Source: Saccharomycopsis phalli
Taxonomy: Eukaryota; Ascomycota; Saccharomycetes; Ascoideales; Saccharomycopsidaceae
Reading direction: 5' to 3'
Length of the DNA: 64,000 nucleotides
Assembly: GCA_020342235.1 (NCBI GenBank)
Contig: CP073218.1
Location: 868,001 to 932,000, forward strand
In this document: in pieces, positions 9,009-20,500 of the stretch
Numbering within the stretch: the stretch's first letter is position 1
Layout of the letters: each line of letters starts with the position of its first letter
Program-made: the position numbers and the translations under genes
Notes under the pieces: generated by a model
Database searches by the model: none
What the model was told of the DNA's origin: nothing
Seen by the model: only the letters and a program-made list of their open reading frames with translations

Positions 9009-11756
9009 CTAGTCCAACTGATAGTACTCAACCTGGTTGACAGCCCGGTACTTTTTGTCCTCCAGACCTCCAGCGACAATGTGCAAAATCTGAACGTCCT
9101 GGTCGTCGGAGTCGGAGTTTACGGCAAAGCTGGTGCTCTCTATGATGTCGTTTTCCGAGTCCGAGCTGCTGGACGGCTCAATGTTGAGGTTCAACTTGAT
9201 GCGCTTTGTTCTAAACACTGACGGGGCATCTATATTTTTGACTGGGTCGGGTTTGTTTAGCAGCCGTTTTTTCAGAAGTGGCTTTCGTGGCTTTTTGGCC
9301 TGTTGCTTTCTGAGCAGTCGTCTTTCCATCAGCCTTGGCATCGGCTTTTCCAGCTTTTCCAGTTTTTCCAGTTTTTCCATCCGCTTCTCTAATCGCTTCT
9401 CTAATCGCTTCTCCAACCGCTTCTCCAACCGTTTCTCAATCTTCTCCACCTTTTCCACCCTCTCCTTCTTGATCCGCAAAACTGGTTTGAGTTGCTGACT
9501 CGTCTGCTTCATCTTGACGTTCCTTGTCCGCCGCAAAACCCGTTTTGTCTGGTCCTCGTCCAACTCCTGCAGCTCGATTCTCTTACGCGGAGGCCGGCCC
9601 CTACGTTTCGGGGGATCTATCTTCTCGACTGTCTTTGGCTTAGCAAGGCTGTAGTACCTGTTAAGGAGCGACAAGTTGCTAGTGAGCAATAGCCGCATTT
9701 CGCTGGGCCGCTGGGCTGCAAAACGGAGCGGGATATGTGTGCCCTGGCTAAACAACAGCATGAGCAGAGACGAGTTTTGTGAGAGCAAGCTGCTGGGAAC
9801 CCCGCCATTGGCCAGCGGCCGGAGCTCCAACTTCAAGTTTGCAATGTCCGCCAACACAAACTTGACGTCACCGATTCGGGCCCGGACCTGTGCCTTGAAA
9901 TCGTCGGTAGCGGGCTGTGGCAGAACGGGAAGCTCGCCTATACTGGCACGTGCCGGTGTGTCGGTAAATGAGACAAACTGCCGGAGCGAGTGGCAATTTC
10001 CGTACAGCAACTCTACTTTAGTAAGCGGCCAGGCCAATTTGAACACCTTGTAGTGGCGAAGGCACCGTGGACAGTAGTTTTGCGCCGCCACGTCCAGGTT
10101 AGCATCGAGACCTAGTCGCAGCACAAAGGATGGGTCTGGCTTGAAGTAGTTGCCGCAAATGACGCAGTCGCGCACAGTGTTGTGTTTGACGTACTCGGGG
10201 TCGTAATATGTCTTGTTGTAGAGGCTCTGGAACGTGCGGAAGAGCGTTCTTTGTGCGAGCTCAATGCTGTTGGTGTGCTTCAACGTCTTGCGTTTTGGCC
10301 CTCTCACCATGAGCGAGTCGGGGGTGTCATTGAGCGGGTAGAAGTCGAGAATCGTGACCGACGCAGTGTCGTGGATCAACTGCTTGACTCTTCGCGAACG
10401 GCTGCGAGGTCCAGGGTACATTTTCTGTCCAAACGACTCGATCTCGCTGTCGCTCAGGTATCCGTCAAGGTAGTCGTCGAATTCGTCGATTTCTTTGTCA
10501 ATGGGGCCATTTCCGTTGGCAATATGTTTGGCTTTTGTGCTGTCGGCTTTGCTGTCGGCTTTTCTTGGTTCCACCTTTCCCTTGGCTTCCTCCTTGCCAT
10601 TTTCCCCCGCCTTTCCTTTGACTTCCTCCCCTTCTCTTGCTCCTGCTTCCTCCCCCTCTCTTGCTCCTGCTTCCTCCCCTTCTCTTGTTCCTGCTTCCTC
10701 CCCTTCTCTTGCTCCTTCCTTCCCATTTTCCTCCTTAGTCTGCCCCACTTCCTCCACCTCAGGCGTGTCCACGTGACCCTGCGGGCTGTCGGTCTCAGTC
10801 CCCAACTCCACGATATCAGGGTCGCTGTCCACCTCATAGATCGAGCGATCGTCGTCAGAAAACACAGGCGATATGCTCAGACTATACGCACCCAGACCGT
10901 CAATCACAATAATTTCCTCAATGTCGCTGTCACTGTCACTCTCGGCTACCGGGGTTACGGAGCCCTTGTCCGGTCTTTTCTTGTGGGTAGCACGTGCCGC
11001 GAAGCCGCCAACGCCGCGCAGCTCGCACGTCGCACAGAGGCACCCCCTGTTGTTCTTCCCAAAGTAGTTCGCCGCGTACGCCACCGTAATCTCCTCGCCC
11101 ACGAGAATCTTCCGGAGCGCAATGATCGACATGCCTTTGCGAGTGTTGGAAAACCGTGCGTTTCCGTTGCAATCGTGGTTCACAAACCGTGTCGGACCAA
11201 GCATAAGACACGACAGCGCACGGCTGCTGATGTTGATCACGCTGAAATCGTTCTTCTCCAAGCTCCACAACTCGTCCTCGTCCAAACTCGCCAACTGTCC
11301 GTTGAGAAACTTGACCTCCTCATTCCTCTGGTACACCTTCTTGGCAATCACACACGCCTCCAACTTGTTGGAGCGGCTCATGTACCGGTCGGTGCAGCAA
11401 ATATCAAAGCCACACTCCCGGGTGTAGAGCTGGAAGTACTTTTTGGCATGCTGCACAAACTCGTGTACTTTGCTTTCCCTGGAGTACCGCAGAAGAAACC
11501 GGCGCACCTTCTCGTGCCTTAGAAACACCACAATCAACAGATCCATCCGCTGCTTCTCAGAGATCCCGCTGTCGCGTGGGAAAATAAGGTGGTTCCGCAC
11601 CAACGCCAAACACTCGCCGGTACTAAGTGGCTCGTACGGAAGCAGACTCGGATACGCTTTCCGGATCGTCGCCCAGTAGAAAAGCGAGTCCACCACCGAC
11701 GCTGTGAGAAAATCATCGAACTCCGCTAGTTCAAACCACGCTAAACTGGTGACCAT
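9009..11756 (-). CDS. SET9: Histone H4-K20 methyltransferase Set9 (KMT5)
   Basis: This 915-aa protein belongs to the Set9/Suv4-20 family, which methylates histone H4 lysine 20 and in fission yeast supports the Crb2-dependent DNA damage checkpoint. The N-terminal helical part (1-120) precedes a SET domain. Its core motifs are RFVNHDCNGNARF (cofactor site), GEEITVAYAANYFG and a post-SET CLCATCELRG zinc-binding stretch near 240-250. The remaining 650 residues are family-variable. They include acidic repeats of the EEAGAREG type (about 355-390), a second Cys cluster (CVICGNY...CPRCLRHY), an AT-hook-like KRRGRPPRKR, and a run of RLEK/KLEK repeats near 800. The family is absent from Saccharomyces. 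ATG at 11756. Confidence 0.93.
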   Translation of the reverse strand: MVTSLAWFELAEFDDFLTASVVDSLFYWATIRKAYPSLLPYEPLSTGECLALVRNHLIFPRDSGISEKQRMDLLIVVFLRHEKVRRFLLRYSRESKVHEFVQHAKKYFQLYTRECGFDICCTDRYMSRSNKLEACVIAKKVYQRNEEVKFLNGQLASLDEDELWSLEKNDFSVINISSRALSCLMLGPTRFVNHDCNGNARFSNTRKGMSIIALRKILVGEEITVAYAANYFGKNNRGCLCATCELRGVGGFAARATHKKRPDKGSVTPVAESDSDSDIEEIIVIDGLGAYSLSISPVFSDDDRSIYEVDSDPDIVELGTETDSPQGHVDTPEVEEVGQTKEENGKEGAREGEEAGTREGEEAGAREGEEAGAREGEEVKGKAGENGKEEAKGKVEPRKADSKADSTKAKHIANGNGPIDKEIDEFDDYLDGYLSDSEIESFGQKMYPGPRSRSRRVKQLIHDTASVTILDFYPLNDTPDSLMVRGPKRKTLKHTNSIELAQRTLFRTFQSLYNKTYYDPEYVKHNTVRDCVICGNYFKPDPSFVLRLGLDANLDVAAQNYCPRCLRHYKVFKLAWPLTKVELLYGNCHSLRQFVSFTDTPARASIGELPVLPQPATDDFKAQVRARIGDVKFVLADIANLKLELRPLANGGVPSSLLSQNSSLLMLLFSQGTHIPLRFAAQRPSEMRLLLTSNLSLLNRYYSLAKPKTVEKIDPPKRRGRPPRKRIELQELDEDQTKRVLRRTRNVKMKQTSQQLKPVLRIKKERVEKVEKIEKRLEKRLEKRLEKRLEKRMEKLEKLEKLEKPMPRLMERRLLRKQQAKKPRKPLLKKRLLNKPDPVKNIDAPSVFRTKRIKLNLNIEPSSSSDSENDIIESTSFAVNSDSDDQDVQILHIVAGGLEDKKYRAVNQVEYYQLD

Positions 11757-13427
11757 GTTGCTTCATTATCGTGCAGCTCAAGTGTTTGGCGTGAAAAATA
11801 AGGAAGGGGGTGTAACAACCCCCGTGAATACAGTCACCGAAAGTGGTTGCTCCTAATAATAATACCATTGTTATTGGCAAGATTGGCCTCCTTTTGTAAA
11901 TTTTTTTTTTTGGTCTGTCCTATATATACACTGGGCCTTTGTTCATGGCAAAACAGGAATACGCAATGAAGTAAGGAGTTCTCTGTCCATTGGTGGATTT
12001 GTCCACTCAATTCATGGTGTGAGAAATGTAGTGCACTTGTTTGAACCATCATTTAATATTCATATTTTACAATTATGAGCTACAAGCAGTAATTTTGATA
12101 ATATTTCAACAGATTATTGTCATTGTGCCTATTTCAGTACAAGTGACTTGCTTTATTACTACACGTTTGTCCACGAGGTCTGCAATTTACGACTCCATAC
12201 TTGAGAAAATTATGCTTTTGAATAATGAAATAACCTCTCGTCTTGTAGTTGATTCAGTCAATTTGACAATTCATATATGTCAAATATACTTTGTATTTTT
12301 TTAGTATTAAAATAAAAAATGTACCAAGGCTGAATACCTGTATTCTGTTGAGCAAACTTTTCTGTATGCTGCTTTGAGCTACTGCTAGCATTTTCGCTCA
12401 TCTAGTCAACCCACTCTAGTCAACCCACTCTAGTCAACCCACTCTAGTCAATCCATTCTAATCAATCCATTCTAATCAATCCATTCTAATCAATCCATTC
12501 TAGTCGATGCAACAAATACATAGTCCTATTCCTAAATCAGAGCAACGTCTCACAGCTTTGTCCTCGCTGGTGATATTCAGCCATCATGACAAAGAGATGC
12601 CCTAAATCGTCAGCCACAAAGTTTCCAGAATATATTTCACCCTTTAACAGGTAATACAATCATATGACAAATGAAGATTCGCATAGCCAGCAGGTACATG
12701 CCGTGATTAGCGCAGTTCAGCCAACAAGTATTTGTATACAACCGTTTTTGACACTGTGCATTCTATTCTTCTATACTTCCGCTTCAGGTAATCATATTGA
12801 TAAATGCCCTGACTGAAATACTAACAAAGCTGAAGGTACATGACCTTCTCTAACTTTTCCATAGGATTGGCTCGGACAAATAAAGAAATAGTCAATTTTG
12901 CGGGCTCAAGAGCGTACGTGAGTGATACCTTCCGGGCCAAGCTACCATTGTACACTAATAATATCTATACACATTTGAACCGAGGATTATAATTTGTGAA
13001 TTATCATCTTTTACGAACATACTCTGTATGCTCTAAGCGACCATTGGTCATTTACAGGTCCGTAATAACTCGAAATTGAGACATGTTACAAAGAAATGCT
13101 CGTGACACGCATCAAAACAAAGAAGAAGACACATCGTGCTTTAGAGGCAAATGAACCGCAAAGTATGGGACCAGAATCTTGTATGGTGTAACATATATTA
13201 CGGTTGCAAGTAGAACATTGTATATCAACCATATCACCCACTGAAACTTTTGTCTCACTACAAATCTGACTGACCTTGAGTAGTAATATGTTGGTAAGAA
13301 TCAATCAAGTTACCTCATATACACATTATACGTTCATTTCATATCATTTAAATAGGTTTTCATGAAAGTCATAGCCAAAAATAATATCTCGGTCCATAGT
13401 GCGTGAAATCAAAAATCAAAATAAGTT
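11757..13427. other. Long AT-rich intergenic region
   Basis: About 1.7 kb between SET9 and a tRNA gene. Apart from the 14-bp minisatellite at 12401-12510, I see no gene. Open frames here are short, AT-biased and lack recognisable domains. Confidence 0.5.
12401..12510. repeat. 14-bp minisatellite
   Basis: Seven complete head-to-tail copies and one partial copy of a 14-bp unit, TCTAGTCAACCCAC changing by steps to TCTAATCAATCCAT. The ordered drift along the array fits unequal exchange or slippage. No spacers, so it is not a CRISPR array. Confidence 0.9.
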
Positions 13428-13501
13428 GCTTTCGTGGCCCAGTTGGCTAGGGCGTCAGTCTCATAATCTGAAGATCGCGAGTTCGAACCTCGCCGAGAGC
13501 A
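13428..13501 (+). tRNA. tRNA-Met (elongator, anticodon CAT)
   Basis: The sequence folds as a complete 74-nt tRNA including the discriminator A. Acceptor GCTTTCG (13428-13434) pairs with CGAGAGC (13494-13500) with one G-T pair. The D arm has GCCC/GGGC. The anticodon arm contains CTCATAA, very close to the yeast elongator tRNA-Met arm (GTCAGTCTCATAATCTGAAG). The T arm is GCGAG-TTCGAAC-CTCGC. There is no intron. A short T-run follows at about 13551. Confidence 0.95.
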
Positions 13502-14477
13502 TCAACCAGATCAGATAGATCTGCTTTCCTTTTTGGTCTGCCAGCAGAGTTTTTTCCGTCGCACTTATGCATGGAGTTTAGGCTCCAAGAAAAAATAAAA
13601 AACATTAAAGTTTTGCTGGCTGCTGCAACATGAGATTCGTCATCATCGTGATGCTCTTCTGCTTATGACAGATGTGGCGAGAGAAACATAACCTTTTTGA
13701 AATATTAAATAATAGTGAGCGAAGTTGGGTTTAAGACTTCAAGACTTGGAAATGCTCTGGCATCTGTCATTTTTAGGCATAATGTCGATAGCAGTTAGAC
13801 GAGACAAGTTTCTCAACACTTGTAGCTTTGCGCGTAATTCTGGAAAGTTACACTCTCAACACTCATATGCACCTTTCTCGCTAAACGTAAAAATTACTCG
13901 AGGTTCGTGCTGGTAATCACCCAAATTCGGTAAGCGAGAAGATTTGTAGTAAGAGTAGAGTTACACTAGAAGTGATGCTGGTTGATTGAAGAGAAAGTAC
14001 CGCGGAAAACTTACGGGTTCGGAATGTATTTTGCGTACTGATCGACGATGTCTCAAGTTGAGCAAACTGCTAGCAATTCTTACACAGATCTCGTTCGAGA
14101 TCAATTGTTCAGCGTATTGTTTGAGCTCATCGCCCATATGCAGCCATTAAGAACATGCATAGAGCCAGCCTCTCGTCTAACCAACTTGGATGTTGTCTTA
14201 TTCTTTTGAGAAGACTGCAGTTGCTCTTTAAGGGCTTCTTCTTGATCGGGATATAATGGCTTCCTCAAATTGGCCAGCTCTATGGTATGCGGAAACGGAT
14301 ATATAACTCGACCCATGACCTTTGAAATCCTAGCAAATCCAAGAACATTAGATATCGAGCATTGGATACAGGATCCTGGACAAATTTATAAGCCGTTTGA
14401 TTCAACACTCACTCTTCATTTTGATACCCTGATCTAGACTTTCTAGACACAATTGATACCCACCAATCCACAATACA
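13502..14477. other. Intergenic region after tRNA-Met
   Basis: About 975 bp with no supported gene. Short open frames on both strands lack domains. The last 150 bp are the likely promoter of the next gene. Confidence 0.4.
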
Positions 14478-15059
14478 ATGCTCTCTTTGTTGCTTCTATG
14501 CCTTATGGCCAGTGTTAACGGCCTTCCCGTGGCTAATACTGATGCTGGAAGTGATCCAGTCACCTCCACAATGACTTCCACAATAACCACCGTCAACCAG
14601 GGAGTAACGTCCACATACACTAGCTATTACACCACAATAATCGTCACTGAGACGATGCACATTGGTGGACAGACCCGATACATTACAAAATACGGTACTC
14701 CTCCAGACTCAACTGCTGCTTCCACTTCTACTCCATCGTCCTCACCATCCTCTACGTCTGCTGCTTCTTCTGACTCGCCTGCTTCGTCTTCGCCTTCGCC
14801 TTCTTCTTCTACTACTACTGATTCTTCTTCTTCTTCTTCTTCGCCTAGTGGAACCATTACGTTGACTTCAGGTCTGGGTTCCACTTACGACACCTTTGAA
14901 ACCATCACTTCAGTTGATCTGTCGGCCACGCCTTATAGCAGCACATCATCAGATAATACCTGCTACTTTTATTATGACTTTGGTGATGTCACCACTGATC
15001 CCCCAACTACCACAACGTCTACAATGACAGTATACCAGACTGTGTTGCAGAAAAACTAG
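14478..15059 (+). CDS. Small secreted Ser/Thr-rich protein
   Basis: This 193-aa protein starts with a clear signal peptide (MLSLLLLCLMASVNGLP; cleavage probably after VNG). The mature part is very rich in Thr and Ser. Two threonine-rich flanks, of TSTMTSTITTV and TTTTSTMTVY type, surround a Ser/Pro/Ala/Asp block (residues about 78-125) typical of O-mannosylated yeast surface proteins. There are two nearby cysteines at most and no hydrophobic C-terminal tail, so it should be secreted or held in the wall without a GPI anchor. No enzymatic domain is seen. The function is unknown. Confidence 0.7.
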   Translation: MLSLLLLCLMASVNGLPVANTDAGSDPVTSTMTSTITTVNQGVTSTYTSYYTTIIVTETMHIGGQTRYITKYGTPPDSTAASTSTPSSSPSSTSAASSDSPASSSPSPSSSTTTDSSSSSSSPSGTITLTSGLGSTYDTFETITSVDLSATPYSSTSSDNTCYFYYDFGDVTTDPPTTTTSTMTVYQTVLQKN

Positions 15060-17502
15060 CTATCATTATTCACGCCTTATTATACAATGTTTCACAAATG
15101 TAGTGACCAAAACGATGTAGTATGTGTCGTCATATCCAAAAAGACTCGACTGGTTTACGTGTTGCCCTCAGTTTTCCAAGTCACAGCCATCATATTTACC
15201 CATTAGTGTATTTTAACCAACTCAAAATTTCAGCCCACCTCATAGATGACTTCTCAAGCCACACCACTTGTACATTATTTACTCAAAGAAACAACGATAA
15301 GAACAGTGTCTCGACTAGAAATGGGCGAGATCTCACACATGGCTCGTCTCACGCTCAATCCCTGTTAATAATCATACAGCGTCACCAATAAGCCCCAGTT
15401 TACGATCAACTCTTGTAGTGATTATACGATCTCCCATGTCCTTTTAAAGCCTAATAGCAACATGGAATCACCATATCGCTAACTGCCTGCGGATATTACA
15501 CTGCCATTTCCAATTGACAGCCACCCTTGACCAGCACATTGGCATTATTAGTAATATGGCGTCTTGCTGCCTCTTTGTAAACAGAAACTGGTCACACAAT
15601 AAAGTTCCTTTCTCAATCAGACTTTTATGGCTGGCTCAGGCGGGGAGAATGTGTATTTACCACCCGGAACAATTTGCTTTTCACGCCCTCGATCGCTGCA
15701 TGCACTTGCTGAAATTGACAACGACAGATCTAACTAATGACCTAATAAGATATCATGTGATTTCCTCTGAGTTCAAGCCCTGTCAGATGTTTTTATTCTT
15801 GTAGTTTGAATTCGCCGCGGTTTTGGTTATTGATATAGTTGTATGCTATTTTTTTTTTTGGTGTGAAGTACGGAGCCGTGTTGCAATCACCAGTAACCTG
15901 AATACAATGGCAACTGACGTTCACAAGGTTTGTGCATCACGTGTAGCAACAATGAGATTCCAGCCTTTGTTGACATTACAACCGCTCATAGAACCCTGTG
16001 AATTTCCAGCCCATTGATGGGTAATTGAGAATTTTGATAATCTTTGTTACTACAAAGGACCATCACGAAATACGGGCAGGCAAATTATGTTCCCAGGCAT
16101 TTTCAATAAACAAGAAACAGCTATTGACCAGTTTCAGCATGCACCAAGGCTGACGACATGCGAATCACCTCGTGTAGAGTACACTAACTTTCATACCACC
16201 CAAACGGTTTCATACCACCCAAAGGGTTTCATTTGACATGCAGGTATGTCGCACTTGGACTGGAATAAGAATTTGCTTTATAGGAGTCTATAGCCATGGG
16301 GATTATGATCAAGGGAACATGGTGATGTTAATGGATTTTCATCAAGCGTAATTACGTTCCACAGGATGTGTAAAGCAAGAAAAGCCGTTGTTTTCAGGTG
16401 AAATTGTCATGCATTGCAGGTGCTGCACTAGCGGTATTCATTACACGTGACACGCGACAGGCAACGGGCTAGTGAGGTTGATTAGTGTGCAAATGATGCA
16501 ATTGGTTTAATGTATTGAATGTATTGAATGTGTGTATGTGTGGGTGTTGATGAAGTCGGTTTCTGATGGTATTGTGGAGGGATGCGTGGAAATGGAAGTG
16601 TAGGGTGTAGAAATGGAAGTTTAGGGTGTGGAAACGGAAGTTTAGGGTGTGGAAACGAAGTGTAGGGTGTGGGCAATTTGGAAGTTGGATAATATGAGTA
16701 GGACTGATTGACTGGTTTGTAGAGTGGGTATTAGATCCAATTGGATTGTCATGTTGAGTAGTGCATGGTGATGATCAATTGACAACAGAATGACAGATGG
16801 TCTTTTAACCAGTGTAGGTTAGGGATGATGTACAGGGTGGGGTGTGCGGATGGTGACGTGGAAATGTGTAAATGTGTAAATGTGGAAATGTGGAAGATGT
16901 GGAAGATGTGAATGGGGAATGTGAATGGGGAATGTGAATTGAGAATGTGGATGGATGATGTGGATCTGAGAGGAAATACGGAAAATGGCAAATACAATAA
17001 ATATGGTAAAACATGATAAATGCAAAATACGATAAATACGGTGTACGCTAACCAGTAGACTAGAGGGTTGTATCTGATTAAAAAACGGCAAGACTAGTTT
17101 ATTAGCAGGAAAATAGGTACCGAGTCTCGAGGAAATGCAGCAAATATGCAAGCATACTGTGTACCAAGGCATGCAATACATGAGAAGAGGCAAACAGCAA
17201 GATAAAAGAACAAACGATAAAAGAACAAACAATAAAAGAACAAACAATAAAAGAACAAACAATAAAAGAACAAACAATAAAAGAACAAACAATAAAAGAA
17301 CAAAAGATAAAAGGAATGAAATATACGTCAAGGCCCGTGGATAACGAAAACATTGACAAATCAGAGTTGATCTTGCCCACCAACGAGCACATTGGAGTAA
17401 CGTGGGGCATAGCCTGGCTGCGCCACTAGGGGCCACAGCCATGCAGCATAGAGAGAAGAGGGAGCGACAGGGCAATATAAACGTGCGATTGCCAAGGAAA
17501 TA
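15060..17502. other. Gene-poor intergenic region
   Basis: About 2.4 kb without a supported gene. It contains short direct repeats (GGAAGTTTAGGGTGTGGAAACG near 16605-16670, GGGGAATGTGAAT near 16910-16950) and the 15-bp minisatellite at 17201-17305. Open frames over these repeats encode only repeat products such as FVLLL or CSFIV runs. Confidence 0.5.
17201..17305. repeat. 15-bp minisatellite
   Basis: Seven tandem copies of a 15-bp unit, AATAAAAGAACAAAC, the first two with G in place of the first A. Because 15 is a multiple of three, all frames stay open across it, producing spurious repetitive ORFs on both strands. Confidence 0.9.
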
Positions 17503-20500
17503 ATGACAAGTGACGAAATGGCCACGATTGAAATGGCGAGGCCTGCCACGATCTGGGGCACGTTACCCGGCCGCGAGTCTGACTGGGGGAGGTCCGATAG
17601 TTCCATGTCGGGAGTGAAATTTTCGACTAGAGAATGCTCCACAACTGATTGTGCGATGCTGTTGACGATTACGAGCGTGTTACCGAGCCTTGAGAACGAG
17701 GACAAGCTCGGTCATTTCTACAGCCAGAAGGAGCTCCGCGACGAGTCCGAGGGCGAATCGCTAGCGAAGCTCAGCCGGCCATCGAGCGGATCCAGCAAGC
17801 CCGGGACGTCGTGTGAGAGCATGGGCCAGCCGCCGGAATACAGCGACGGGCTTCCGAGCTACGGGGCGTTGCTGCGGAACAAGCTTATTGACAAGTACAA
17901 GCACCTGTTGTTCTTCAAGACCCCCGAGGAGGTGGAGCGACACGTTGAGTCGAACCTCCGCAGGGACACGCACTTACCCGGCTACAGCCCCACGAAGTAC
18001 AAGTTGGCAGTGGTGATGGTCAAGTTTGAGCGGAGCCAGCTCAATGAGTTGGTGAACGATAGCGAGTCGAACGCGTTTCTTGCACTGCACCACCGCTGGC
18101 GGCCCGCGCTTCTTGAGTTGAATTCGACGCAGCTCAATATGTTTCTGCTCCCGCTCACTGGGTTCGCAACCAGCGACCTCAATGTGACGTCGGAGCAGCA
18201 CTGGGTGCAGCAGCTCCGTCAGGAGCGGCACGACCCACAGTTCCGCCGCGCCTTCTACGACGCGAGTTACCCGCACTTTTGCGGAGTCGACGTTTTTGAC
18301 GCCATTGACTTTGACGCCGGTGTGGTGCCGTTGGGCACAGGATCGCAGTACTGTGCGACCTATAACAAGAGCTACGGCCAGCAGGAGAAGCTGCGGCTCA
18401 AGCAGAAGCTCGACGACAAAAAGTCCAGCCTGCTCTTCAAGAACTTCTCCTTTGGCAAGTCGCCGGTTTTGTCGCTGGAAATCGCCAGCCTCGACATTTA
18501 TCACATTCTAAAAGCAGTGGTCCGCTGCCCCGGCCAGTTCTTGTGCGAGTCCCGCCTCTTGAAGTCGTTCTCCTTGCAGCACGGCCGCGTGGGTCTTGCC
18601 AACGACTGCGCCTTGTCGAAAAAGGACCAGACCGTGGTCAGCAGCTTCTTCGGAGTCCGCTGCCGGCCCCCAACCGACGGGCCGTCCACCTGCAACGCCC
18701 TCCGCTTGCGGCTCGAGCTGTTCCAGATCATCGTCGACTTCAAGTACCTCAACGAGTTGATCTCCTGGCACAGCGCCCTCATCACGGGGATCGACGTCTC
18801 CTTGGACTTGGCCTGCCGCGAATTGCCGAAATTCAACAACATCCCGACCCGCCGACGGCGGCGACGCCGCCACAAGAAGCACCGCTCCCAGCTCCGCGCA
18901 CGTGCACTCAGCTCCGCCAGCGGCTTACTTGCGCGGTCCCGCCGCGGTACCGCGTCCAGCACAGAAAGACACACCAGCATCGACTCCTTGGACAACCTCA
19001 AGGCAAAGAGCAGCCCGATATTCAACTTCTTTCTCAGCGAGTTTGAGCCTCGCAACAAGCGGAAAATCGAGCCCAGCCGCCAGACCAGTCCCCAGCCGGG
19101 ATCAGTCTCCCCTGCTAGCCCAAAGCTCAGCAACCAGTTTCTCAAGACCGTCAGCGGCATTGGCAACTCCAGAGAACGCTCAAACTCTTTAAACACATTG
19201 AACCGTGCCCGTTCAAACACCCTCGTCACTTCGCCCGTGTTTCTGCCGCTGCATCTAGCTCCCCTGGGGTTCCAGCGATCAAACTCAAACTCCTCCAACC
19301 AGTCTCTTGGCGATCCCTTTGACAGGATCCTTGAAAGACGGGGCCAAAAGAAGGACGACTCGGTGAAGAATTCTGCAATCTCAAAGCTCTTTGCAAAGAA
19401 GAGGTATTCGGAAAAGGGTTTTCAAGAAAAGGGTGTGGAAGAGGGTCTTCAAGAAAAGGGGTCTGTAGAAAAGGGCTCTCCAGAAAAGGGCTCTCCAGAA
19501 AAGGGCTCTCCAGAAAAGGGCTCTCCAGAAAAGGGCTCTCCAGAAAAGGGCTTTGCCGAAAAGGGCTCTCCAGAAAAGGGCTCTCCAGAAAAGGGCTTTG
19601 CCGAAAAGAGCTCTCTCGAAAATGTTTCTAAATCTGCATTTTCAAAGACCAATTCCCTGGACAGCATTTCAAAGGATGGGGAAATACTAAACTCCATTTC
19701 AAAGGATGGGGAAATATTAAACTCCATTTCAAAGGACAAACAGCCCGTTGAGGAAAAGTCCGTCGCTCGGAAAGATTCCACCTTTTCCCTCCTCACAAAG
19801 CAAGACAGTCCATCTGTAGAACACAATGTCCCTTTTGAAAAAAACGACTCGCTTTCAAATCTCTTTACAATGGACAAAGAGCTCTCCAAGGACACGACAC
19901 AAGAGTTGAATCCATTTTCTTTTTCAGAGGATCCTTCCATGGCAAAGAGCTCCGTGGAGGACTCCCCGGTGGAAAACTCGCCAATCGACGAACCCAACTT
20001 CTTCTCTGCCAAAGACCAAACATTCAACCTCTCAGATGACTTGTGCCCATACGACTCCGAATCCGTGGTTCTCCAGGACGTCAGTCAAACAGTCGAGGGA
20101 CTCGAGAGCTTGGCTGCAGAACTGATGTTTGACTTGCAACACGAGTCTAGCAGCAGCGGAGAACAAAGTGAAGAGCAGAGCGAGGGACAGAGCGGCGTCG
20201 AAAGCGAAGGAGGACGTGAATTTGAGCTTTCAGACGGGTATTATGAAAACTCCGAGAGCGAGTTTGAACGCGTGGTGGACGACTTTGATCTCGAGGAAAA
20301 CCAGTACAACAACGACCGACCATTAATTGCAAGCGTACCAGCCGAGTACAAGTGGAACCCGTTGGACAAAGAGCCAACTGCGCGGCGGATCATCAAGGAC
20401 TCGTTGAAGAGCATGTCAGTGTTGAAGGCAAATGACTCGTGGATAAACTGCAAAATCGTGCGCCCGTCAACGGTGCCGAACTTGCATTTTGTCAAGAACA

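Noticed and set aside
10182-11522. 446-codon open frame opposite SET9
   Set aside because: Antisense shadow of SET9; its repeats mirror the EEAGAREG repeats of the real gene.
12401-12510. CRISPR-like array
   Set aside because: Units are directly adjacent with no spacers; the organism is a yeast.
17102-17410. Apparent membrane protein with CSFIV/FVLLL repeats
   Set aside because: Product of the 15-bp minisatellite read in several frames; no ordered part outside the repeat.
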